Positions 10,723 to 20,222 of a stretch of DNA of 64,000 nucleotides are shown one piece after another (position 1 is the first letter of the stretch; the number at the start of each line of letters is the position of its first letter). The DNA lies in NCBI GenBank assembly GCA_026122235.1, contig JAOCZM010000190.1:124001-188000 (forward strand). Direction: 5' to 3'. This DNA is from Vinca minor. Its lineage: Eukaryota; Streptophyta; Magnoliopsida; Gentianales; Apocynaceae. The position numbers were made by a program, and so were the translations under genes. The notes below the pieces were generated by a model. It had not been told where the DNA came from, ran no database searches, and saw only the letters and a program-made list of their open reading frames with translations.

Positions 10723-11225
10723 TAAATGCCTAAACGACGTCTTTTTGCCATTTCGCGGGCTCATTTATTTGAAAACTGGACAAGTGTTTAAGCATGCTAA
10801 TTGGCGACCGAATTGGCAAATTCCATCGCTATTATTAAACGCCTAAACGACATCGTTTGCTTTTTCGCGGGCTCATTTATTTGAAAAATTGGACAAGTGT
10901 TAAGCATGCTAAGTGGCGACCGAATAGCGACAAAATTGGCAAATTCCGTCGCTATTATTAAATGCCTAAACGACATCGTTTGCTTTTTCGCGGGCTAATT
11001 TATTTGCAAAATTGGACAAGTGTTAAGCATGCTAAGTGGCGACCGAATAGCGACCGAATTGGCAAATTCCGTCGCTATTATTAAATGCCTAAACGACATC
11101 GTTTGCTTTTTCGCGGGCTAATTTATTTGAAAAATTGGACAAGTGTTAAGCATGCTAAGTGGCGACCGAATAGAGACCGAATTTGCCAATTCCGTCGCTA
11201 TTATTAAATGTCTAAACGACGTCGT
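10723..11225 (+). repeat. Four tandem ~112-124-bp units inside the CACTA element
   Basis: Units begin with TAAATGCC or TAAACGCC at about 10723, 10835, 10959 and 11082, and a partial one starts at 11204. Each contains TTCGCGGGCT, ATTTATTTG, GGACAAGTGT, AAGCATGCTAA and GGCGACCGAAT. The high mutual identity points to recent unequal duplication. Confidence 0.85.
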
Positions 11226-11405
11226 TTTGTGCGTTTTATTTCTATAAATATATCTAAGGCAGGAAGCCTCTCCCTCATTCTTCATTCTGCCCAGCCGCGA
11301 CCTCCACCTTCACCACCACCTCTTCCAACGATTTCCCCCCAAATCCCCTCCCTCCTTCCAGCGCCACCACCTCCGGCACCTCCAAGCCATCGCCACCACC
11401 TCTGA
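11208..11405 (+). other. Short proline-rich reading frame in the CACTA element
   Basis: A 65-codon frame beginning MSKRRRFVRFISINISKAGS, then almost only P, S and H, ending TGA at 11405. A TATA-like motif lies inside its start, which argues that the C-rich part is an untranslated leader rather than a protein. The sequence after it (GGGTTTAGGTGAGAATC near 11422) looks like an exon end with a 5' splice site. It may be a captured gene leader or the element's own transcript start. Confidence 0.3.
11242..11251 (+). promoter_or_regulatory. Possible TATA box within the CACTA element
   Basis: CTATAAATAT sits just after the tandem array and about 40 bp before a C-rich, UTR-like stretch. By position and sequence it could be a core promoter, but transcription is not shown. 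Confidence 0.35.
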
Positions 11406-12476
11406 TTTCAGTTGGGTTTTTTAGGGTTTAGGTGAGAATCTTGCATTTTCTAGCTTTTTTTCTTAACAATTGGAATAAATACATCTATTTTTGAGAAGAT
11501 TCAAACAAAAATGGAGGGAGGTAGTACCGATTTCGCTTGGATTTTAATATATGGGTTTTCTATAATGTCTTGCAATTTTTTTTGCCAATTCTTATAATTT
11601 CTTGCAATTTTTTTTGCCAATTCTCATAATTTTTTTTGTTTTTTCAAATGTAGTTTTTTTAACATCCAATGTAGTTTTCTTGGTGTATTATTGGTTTTCT
11701 TGGTGTATTATTGAAATGTATGCTAATTGTATAATATGTGAGTTTTGATAATTCAAAGTGTGTGAGTGTTGAAATGTAATGAGAAGTGCACACTTTGATT
11801 GTGAGTGTTGTATTGTAAATGAGAAGTGTAAACTTGTGTTTTTTGGGTTTATTGATTATTTTTGCTATTTGGGATCTTATTAATACATGCTTTCTGGTTT
11901 GTATTTACATGCGTATTCTTGCTTTTTTTTATAATAGGGATTTAATTTAATTTCAAATTTATTTTTTTAAATAAAAAAACAATTTAGCGATGAATAGCTG
12001 ACCGAATATTCGATCGCTAAATTTTCCGTCGGTATTCGGTCGTTAACCAGTCAAAGTCAAAAGTCAACAATATTGACCATTCGGTCGCTATTCCGTCGGT
12101 AAATAGAGACCGATTATTCGGTCGCTAGACTTTCCGTCGGTATTCGGTCGTTATATAGTCAAAGTCAACAATGTTGACCATTCGATCGGTATTCGGTCGT
12201 TATTTACCGACCGATTATTCGGTCGCTAGAATTTCCGTCGGTATTCAGTCGTTAACCAGTCAAAGTCAAAAGTCAACAATGATGACGATTCAGTAGGTAT
12301 TCTGTCGGTAAATAGCGACCGAAGATTCGGTCGCTATATATTCAGTCGGTAATTTGCTTAGCGACGAAAAATACACGACCACGTCATTCAGTCGTTAATC
12401 GATCGCTAAACTCAGTTTGGCGACCGATTACCGACGGAAACGGCCGTCACTGTTTCCCTGTTTTCTTGTAGTGATA

Positions 12477-13116
12477 TGATGTTTATAGCTTATGATCATA
12501 AGGGAACATATTAGTATGTATGATTGTTCATGAAAGGTTGTTTTAGAGACATTGTAGCGTGTCTTTGAGCCACCTAATCTCTTCTTCAACTGAGGCTCTA
12601 GCGTGTTTAAACACCTTAGAGCAAACAAATATCTTGAACCACATAAGCAGTGACAAATACTCTATTTATGGCTTTAGAATATCAGCAAAATTAATCCAAT
12701 CTATGGAACATGATTTGGGAGATATGGTTGCAGTATGTTACACACGTTTTTCTCGGGTTACACAAAGATATTACTCTTGAACATAATATTATTTATGTTA
12801 CTTGTACATATATTTTGTATATACACAAACGATTCTAACACGTAGAGCTACATATCGACGTGAAATAAATTATGCAAATGACGTCATTATTGACTAGTAC
12901 AAAATCAATTTTGCATGTCAATATTTAGGAGAGTTCTAAAACTTGATATTAGTACAGATTTTAGTAGGTTGAATGAGGATTTCTACACCTATGGTTCAAG
13001 TAATCCAACCTAAGAAACATATATATGAGAATTTCTTCAAATATATTGTTTTAGACATTACAAGATTGATGATATTGATAGAAATACCAAGTTAAAGAAA
13101 TGAATATTGGAAGAAA
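12477..13116. other. Unassigned sequence after the CACTA element
   Basis: AT-rich sequence with short frames that look random. Nothing could be assigned to a gene or repeat family. Confidence 0.4.
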
Positions 13117-13401
13117 ATGATGATGACGAAGAAGAAGAAGAAGATGCTTTTTGATGAAGATTCCATCAATGGAAATGATGGAAGTAAAGAAGATGAAGAA
13201 CCCAAGAAGGTGATTAATCTTGAAGATGATGAAGAAAGGGGTGAAGATTTGGGTGTAGAAGTTGGGAATAAGGATCAAGAGGGTGATTTGATTATTGAAG
13301 ATATATTGTTTAAAGCTCAACAATGCATGCTTTCAAAACTCTTGTTTCACTTTATTCAATTATTTGAAAAGGTTTTTGAAAACAAGTTGGTCAACTCTTA
13401 A
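13117..13401 (+). other. Hypothetical charged 94-codon reading frame
   Basis: Begins with MMMTKKKKKMLFDEDS and is rich in D, E and K, ending in FEKVFENKLVNS. No family was recognised. The GAAGAAGAAG and GATGAAG runs could give such a frame by chance, so it is listed with little confidence. Confidence 0.15.
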
Positions 13402-13479
13402 GTTCTTTCAAATGTATTTTATATCTTTTCAAAACACTTAGGCATGTGGATAAGAACATTAGAAACTTAACGAAGTGTA

Positions 13480-14786
13480 AAAACCACTTTGAGACTGTCC
13501 TCCGGTCGACCTAGGCTTTGCCTCAGTAGACACGAGATGTCCGGCCGACCGGCAGTGTTGATCCGGTCGACCAGTATGTTTTTGTCCTATATAACTTTTG
13601 AATGTTCCAATGCTCCAACAAAGCTGTATTCTATCCGGATGACCGAGAAATTAGGTAGGTTGACCGACAATTGCTTCGGTAGACCTGAACATTGAATTAC
13701 GGTCGATCAAGATAAGAACATAGGGCCTTTAACCTTTTATTTAAGGCACTTCGGTCGACCTACTGTCTAGTAGCGGTCGACCGAAGCTGTCAATTCAAGG
13801 CTAAAATTATAGCCGTTGTGACCAACAAAACTTGTATATTCTAGCCTATAAAAAGCTTTCAACGCTGAATTTTTTATAATCAATCAAGCCATAAGAGAGC
13901 ATAGGCATATACACTTTCTAAACATATAAGTAAACACTTTGTGCTTAATTTTAAATCATTCAAAGCATTTGTGTTGACCGTAAACTTCATCTATCTTTCT
14001 TATCTCAAAGAGTGATTAGAGATTTCATTTGTATATCCAATCAAATTGAGGGATTTGTAAAAGTGAGCTAAATTGTAAATCTCCTTAGAAAGAGATATGT
14101 TACCCAAACTTCTCATTAGTTGAGAACTAGTTCTTTGTGAGCTAGCAAAATGCTCTTAGAGAGTTTCACTCTTGGTGAGTGTTTGAAAGTCCTATGCGTA
14201 GGCAAAAAACCTATTTGTGAGGCAAACAATCTTTGTGAATGGAGATTTCTTAGTGAAGCAAAAAGTCCTAAGAGTAGGCACACATCCTCTTTGTGAAGAT
14301 AAACACTCTTAGTGAGTGGAGTCTTCTTTGTGAAGTATAAGTCCTCAATTGTTAAGGCAATTGTAAAAGATAGAACCCACATTGCACTAGTTGTGAAGGG
14401 TATCCATTAGTGGATGTTGAAATCCTTGGGGATTTCCCTAAGGTAGTGGATATAGATTCTTTGTGAATCGAACCACTATAAATCCTTGTGTTAGTTTTCT
14501 CTATCCCTACTCCTTCAATTCATTGTTCATATACTTTCCATAACTTGTCTAATTGATTATAGGAACATATGTGCTTAGGATAGAAACTATCACATGTTTA
14601 CAAGGTTTATACAATTGCTTCTCATAGTCATCTAAGTTGCCTTGAACATAATTGAATCACCTTATGTGCTTAAACAACATACTTGTAGTTAAGGTGAACA
14701 CTTAGGCAAAAGAAGTTTTAGAAAAGATTAAAAAGTTTTTAAGAACTTAATTCCCCCCTCACCCCACCCTAGGTTCTATACTCTCA
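13480..14786 (+). repeat. Probable LTR relic (Copia type) with GGTCGACC motifs
   Basis: The stretch has features of a long plant Copia LTR. It shows repeated CGGTCGACC-like motifs (13504, 13562, 13752, 13775), a TATAAAAAGC near 13846, and tandem-like TTAGTGAG/TTTGTGAAG phrases (14130-14340). The closing segment reads GTGAATCGAACCACTATAAA followed by a C-rich CCCCCCTCACCCCA tail. It ends TCTCA at 14786, followed by TGGTATTTCA, a decayed version of the TGGTATCAGAGC primer-binding site. The 5' boundary is uncertain and no pol sequence follows. Confidence 0.5.
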
Positions 14787-14789
14787 AAT

Positions 14790-15000
14790 GGTATTTCAAT
14801 GTCTAGAATAAAAATTATTGTGATAAGAGGGATTATGTAGTTTGATTAAACTACATGTGTGGTGCCCGAAACTTTTTGAGCTTACGTGTATAACATGTCT
14901 ACTTGATTTTATATATTATATGTCTACTACATCTTAATTGGTACCCATTTTATGTTGAGGGTTGCTTTGTGGTAGTTGTAAGTTAGAGTACTTAAATAAT
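14790..15000. other. Short spacer between LTR relics
   Basis: AT-rich; begins with the decayed primer-binding site. Nothing else seen. Confidence 0.3.
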
Positions 15001-16864
15001 TGAACAAGAAACCTTAGGGAATCTTTTGACACTTTTTGAATAGTTATCATTTGGGGCGATTTTGCTAGATTATTAGAAGGGGAGTTAGAGAGGACAGGCT
15101 AGAAAGAGAAGTTAGAAGAAAAAGAAGAGAGAAGCAAATATGGCAGGTTAGGTATGCTGTGAGAGATTTAACATTTGGAGGGGTAAACGATGTCGACTTT
15201 TAGAGTCCATTAGTTCTTTTCAAACGTCTTCGAAAGAGCTACGGGTGGGAAGTGACAGAACTGTGTTTCGAGTTTCTAGCGAAAGGGAATTTAGGTTTGA
15301 AGTTGCTGCATTTTTCTGGAAAATCTTCACTTTTGTGTAATTTGCTTTGCTTGCTAAGAATCACAAGTAAGGATCTTCACCCTTGTCTTTTCTATCCAAA
15401 AACTCATGAAATGTGAATTTTAAACTTCTGGAAAATTTGTGTTAAAAGGATTTAAAGCATGATTTATTGCATAAGATGAAATGTCGAAGTATTCATATTT
15501 GTATGTCAAAGCATTGAATATAATTGCGTATGTTATTTTTTCATTCTATCATGGTCATACTTTGTTGATTTTACTGCTTTGGGAAGTCGTTTATATCATG
15601 TGTTATTTGGAGTCATAACTGGTTATGAGCTCTTGTCTAGAATCGATCATATCGCAGGATTCATTTCTATGCATGTGTGTGTTGCCGTTGAACCCGGATG
15701 TTCATGATTCTCTGCTCTGTCTCTAAGACCGTTCCTAAACGGGAGAAATGTTAGGGTTACAAACGGTCTTTTTGGAGTCCACGGTGGTGGGTAATAATAC
15801 AATACGAATGAATCATTAAACTCTTAGCCCTTCATTCGGGGAGAAACTGAACCCATATTCTGTATTCTCTGATTTTTTTCCCTTCTTGGCTATAAGTTAG
15901 GGACCGTTGTAGTAATTGATTTAGGTTTGTTAATAGACAATTGAGCTCGTTCGTGTTTTGTTGAGTCATAGCATGAATCGTATTCGAAAAGTCTAATGTT
16001 GTGTTTGTTCGTATGTTGAGATCAGTAACACATAGTGCTTGTGTCACATTTCTGATGTATAGATGTTAGATTTCGACTAGTACGGTTTATAGCTTAGTTG
16101 TTCTTGTTTTGGCATTGTTACTATATGTACATTTGCATCAAAAGTGAGTATTTTGGGGCTGGAATTCTAAAGGTGCAAAAATGCACTTTTCCTTCACAAA
16201 ATTACACTGAAAATGAGTCTTGACTGGATCTCGGTCGACCGGATCATTGTGCCATCGTCCAAACCAAACTACTGGACCAATTGCGGATGATCGGTGGTGG
16301 AATACGGTCGACCAGTGTCCTTCACCCGGGGATTTATGTCTTTTTTTTATTTTTGTTCTGCTCTGATTCTTTCTGAGGTATTCGAGAACTTTGTTATGAT
16401 GTTCTATAGTGTTTTTAAAAACTTTACATGTCAAGCTAAACTCTGCATGTTTTCATACTATTTTCTGGGAAGTCGGGAAAAGTTTTAAGTCCTATTTGAT
16501 ATTTCATCTAAGAATGTTGATGCTTGCTGGGCTTCACAACTCAATCCTTTACTTTTCTTATTTGCAGATGAGCAAGTACCTGATGGTTTGTACGATGATA
16601 TTTGGGTGGAGGACTTAGAATAGTGATCATAACTGAATGTAATAGTTAGAAACTCGTATTTATGTCTTAAATGTTGTAATCACACTTAGTATGACTTCCC
16701 TTTCACGTATTTTGGATTTTATTTATAATTCTGATGTTAATGTTAGTCTGTTAGTATTCCTTTACATAAAATGATATAATAAACATTATCTGTCTGATAT
16801 GAGTTCTGTGCCTCATTGGAATATGAGATACTGACAGGTCATCACCCGGGTATGGGGTGTGACA
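15001..16864 (+). repeat. Probable Ty3/Gypsy LTR relic
   Basis: The right edge reads CATCACCCGGGTATGGGGTG and then TGACA at 16864, a typical end of a plant chromovirus-type LTR. The LTRs at 37383 and 45215 end with the related GGGGCGTGACA when read on the minus strand. No gag or pol was found. Short frames (for example 16294-16618) look like chance. The left boundary is a guess. Confidence 0.4.
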
Positions 16865-16949
16865 ACAGATAAATGTAATAAACCCAAACTTTTATTCTTT
16901 TATTCTTTTGTCTAGGAATTGATAGAAACACAATTCAATTGCATTAATA

Positions 16950-17470
16950 GTTATTATAGACACTAAACTATTTACATATTTTGTTTTATATCATTAAATT
17001 ATTTTTAACTAAATGTAACACTCAACTATTTGTGTTTAATTAATTGTACACATCAATTACTTTTTACGGTGGTTTCCGTCCAAATATTATGTAACACGCG
17101 TGCAATTTGTTAGGATCAAGTTTAGTCAAGAACACAACCAATTGGTACTCAAATGATCTGATGAATTATTAAAATAAAAGTGAGGCTTATATAGCTTTAG
17201 CAAAACAGAAAATAGCTAAATATCAGCCCACTTAGACTTACAAATAGCTTAGTGGGATAGTGCAATCAAAACAACCTAACTGACCAAAAGACTAGGTCCT
17301 TATTCCTAGAATTAAGCAAACACTAACAACTTACTTCTAACACAATTTGACCGTGAAAAAGTGATGACAGATTACATTAGACCAAACACAAATAGTTGAG
17401 TGTTATATTTAATAGTATGAATGATTTAGTGATATAAAGAGAAATTGTTAATTAGTTTAGTATCTATGAT
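16950..17470. mobile_element. Long-TIR element of unknown family
   Basis: About 87 bp at the left (TTATTATAGACACTAAACTA ... ACACTCAACTATTTGTGTTT, ending near 17038) recurs inverted at the right (AAACACAAATAGTTGAGTGT ... TTTAGTATCTATGATAG, 17388-17472). CATTAATAG on the left and CATTAACTC on the right may be a decayed 9-bp duplication of Mutator type, but they match at only six positions. No coding sequence is inside. Confidence 0.55.
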
Positions 17471-17559
17471 AGCCATTAACTCCAATCCAATTGGGGTTCA
17501 AGAAATAGTTCAATGGTTGAGACATCCCTTTTATTTTAGAACGTTTAGGGGATTGAATA

Positions 17560-18037
17560 TCACTTCTGCTAGGGTAAGCACCGAATTCGAATTTTCCAAT
17601 TCGGTCATTTGAATTCAATTTTTTCATTTTTTTAGAACCCAAAAAATCGACATAATTCGGATTCGAATTCATAATTACCGAATTCGAATTGACCAAATTG
17701 GCGAATTCAGAATTCGATTTTCGACCGATTTCACAAGAAACCTAATTGAACGCCAAGAAGAATTCAAAATCAAAACAAACAATAAATTCTGCAAAAATTA
17801 TAGAAACAATAAATTCGTCAGCGTTTGATTCAACCATATTTACACGGAAAATTAATAGCAAAAAATCCCCAAAATGAAAATTTTTAGGGTATATTTACTT
17901 TAAATATTCACTATATAATAAAATTAAAAAATGAATTCGAATTCGGTTAGATCGAATTCAATAATAGACCAATCGATTCTGTCCCATTTTCGACCAAATC
18001 AAATTCAGATTTCTCCGAATTACCAAATTCGAATTGC
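17560..18037. other. GAATTCGAATT-rich stretch
   Basis: Many copies of GAATTC/AATTCG with an AT-rich background. No gene is recognised. A minus-strand frame here (17457-17696) is a by-product of the repeats. Confidence 0.4.
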
Positions 18038-18228
18038 ACCCTAAACCCTAAACCCTAAAACCCTAAACCTAAACCTAAACACTGAACCCTGATACCTTAA
18101 ACCCTAAAACCTTAAACCCCTAAACCTTAAACCCTAAACTCTAAACCCCAAAACCCTAAACCTAAACACTGAACCCTGAAACCCTAAACCTTAAACCCTA
18201 ACCTCTAAACCCTAAAACCCTAAACCCT
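18038..18228. repeat. Interstitial telomere-like repeats (CCCTAAA)n, degenerate
   Basis: About 190 bp of CCCTAAA units, the complement of the plant telomere repeat TTTAGGG, with variants such as CCCTAAAA, CCTAAA and CACTGAA. Perfect units are concentrated at the left end. It lies about 310 bp upstream of the pseudogene start at 18543. Confidence 0.9.
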
Positions 18229-19055
18229 TCATTTTTTATTCTTTGATCTTTCTTTTATCCAAAAAAAATTTATCTAACTATCATTATTGTTTATTTATTT
18301 ATTTCCTAATTTGCAACAATCGAGAATAAAACAATTCAAAAATTAAAACTAGTTGTTACCATAAGGGTCAAAATTGAAATAATCAAATCAAGATCCTAAA
18401 GAATCACCAATTTTTGCATTCCGTATTTCTTTTACCATTTTCAATTATCTCTTCAGCCATTCTCTTCCCCTGCAAAATTTTCATACAAAGTTTCTACTTT
18501 CCAATTACACAGAAAATTGAGTAAATTCTTGATTGATTACTAATGGCGGCTCCCCCAAACAAGAGATCTCCATCGCCACTTTCGTCACGACCAGACCCTC
18601 ATACCTCGGAGTAGAATTCGACAATTCCTTAGAGTTTTAGTGGAAACCCATTTCCCAGACCTTCAGTTCTCACTAATCCTAGAAGCTCTAATCCAGTTAC
18701 TCCTGCCAACATCCTTGCAGGTTTGTTTCTTGTTCCCAGAAATTCATAGACGGAACTAAAAACTTCATGTTGTCGGCTAAAACTTTAAAATTGTAAATAA
18801 TTCTTGAAGGGTAAATCTAAATTTTTCGATATTTATAAGATATGGACGAAAAATAACAATTTTTACCTCTAAAATATTTTGATTTTTTTTAAATATTATT
18901 AGCAAAATTACATCCGGACCCTCCAAGAATTGTGTGGAATTTACTTTCGTAGTCTACATGAAATATCTAGCTTCGTTAGGCTTGTAAAAAAAATGCAGCG
19001 GCGAACTAAGGCCCTTAGCTCATTCTATGAAAAAAATCTTTTACTTTAATTTGAT

Positions 19056-20222
19056 GGCAAATTGGTATAAATAGTCCCTAAACAATTTATCTCCAGAGTG
19101 GGAGTCCCTAAAGATTATTTTTTTATTTTAAAATCCTCAAACAATTTACATTTGGTGTGCAAAGTCCTTCCGTCTATATTTTTGTTAGTCAACTGTGATA
19201 TTGAAAATTCGAATTGGTCAAATGAATTAGCAAGATGGGCATAATTGGTAGTTCATAATTGATGCTTCACTTCACACTTAACCAATCTCACCTTCAGCCC
19301 ACAAAACCCCCTCAAATTCTTCACTTTCAAGACTTCAACCATCCTCATCTCCGCCATCACTCAGATCAAGAACAAAGAAAAAATTGATCTAAACCCTAAA
19401 CCCTCTAATTTCCAATAAATTCCCAACAATTTTAACTTAACAATTTTAACTACAATTAAAATCACACAACTTGATAAAATTAAGCAAAATTCATATCCAA
19501 ATACGTAAAATTGAAGCTCCAAAAGTGTAAAAATATCGACCTTTTCAGGGGAAACGGAGTCGAAAATATAAACTTTGCATTGAAACGACAGCGTAAGCTG
19601 ATCGGCGCCACTTCCAACAGTGGGCGTCGGAACAATTTTGGAGCCACCACTAGTCACATACAAGGCCTGATGCTGAGACTTTATCCATGGATCTAGATGT
19701 GTAATTTTTTGGTTATCCATGATAGTTTGCTGGAAGGGTGGTGATTTGGGTGGTTGGAGTGGTGGTGATTGGGGTGGTTGGAGTGGTTAGGGGGTCACTC
19801 GTAAGGGGAGGCGGTGGTGTTGTGTGGGTGGGATAGGAGGGAGCCCACCCCCAGATATCATCATCATCATCATCATCCCCGTGCCACCGATGTTGATGGT
19901 GAAGAGTTCATGGGGTGGGGATTTGTCGGGAAGAAGAGGGGATTCACCGGGGAAGAAGGGGGTGACGGTGGCACTGTGGAGGTGGGAGTGGGTTCAAGGT
20001 TGAAGAATAATATATTTTTAATGTAATGTACATAAATGCCCCTAAAACTATTAGAGTTGACTCAATTTTTTTTCTCAAATTTAGTTGACCCGTCAATTTT
20101 TGGACGGAAGGACCTTATATACTAAACACAAATTGTTTAAGGATAAAAAAAATTAAAAAATAATGTTTAGGGACCTTATATCAATCTCGAAATTGTTTAG
20201 GGACAAAATTCACCAATTTACC
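19056..20222. mobile_element. Mutator-like element carrying captured gene sequence (Pack-MULE)
   Basis: Left and right ends form inverted repeats of about 150 bp. The left reads GGCAAATTGGTATAAATAGT and the inverse of the right reads GGTAAATTGGTGAATTTTGT. Both continue with CCCTAAACAATTT, AAACAATTT and GTCCTTCCGTC. Flanks are TAATTTGAT (19047-19055) and TAATTTGGT (20223-20231), a 9-bp duplication with one mismatch, as Mutator elements make. The 1167-bp element sits in intron 1 of the pseudogene. It has no transposase but contains a TIFY-domain exon on the minus strand. Confidence 0.85.
19541..19720 (-). pseudogene. Captured TIFY-domain exon (ZML/GATA-TIFY type)
   Basis: On the minus strand the frame from 19720 reads SGGSKIVPTPTVGSGADQLT followed by LSFQCKVYIFDSVSPEK. 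This matches the start of the TIFY domain of GATA-type TIFY (ZML) proteins, where the second motif is normally LSFQGEVYVFDSVSPEK. The similarity ends at CCTGAAAAG followed by GT at 19540, which looks like the original exon end with its 5' splice site. Upstream on the minus strand an aspartate-codon run (GATGATGAT, 19858-19878) and proline/threonine-rich sequence may be more of the donor gene. The G-E to C-K change hits conserved positions, so a working domain is unlikely. Confidence 0.75.

Larger units (their letters stand above)
9746..12473. mobile_element. Non-autonomous CACTA (En/Spm) transposon, 2728 bp
   Basis: The left end reads CACTACAAGAAAACAG and the right end is its inverse (CTGTTTTCTTGTAGTG), the signature of plant CACTA elements. 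Both sides are flanked by ATA (9743-9745 and 12474-12476), the 3-bp duplication expected. The ends are dense with direct and inverted copies of GCGACCGAAT and CGTCGGTA, which resemble the subterminal transposase-binding repeats of this superfamily. No transposase coding sequence is present, so movement would need a partner element. The intact ends and TSD suggest it is not old. Confidence 0.9.

Noticed and set aside
10723..11225. Regular repeat array resembling a CRISPR
   Set aside because: Units are over 110 bp with no short repeat/unique spacer pattern, and the sequence is plant nuclear DNA inside a CACTA element.
19361..19720. A complete TIFY gene on the minus strand
   Set aside because: Only the first part of the TIFY motif is present. 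The frame then runs into what looks like intron sequence, and the whole lies inside a transposon.
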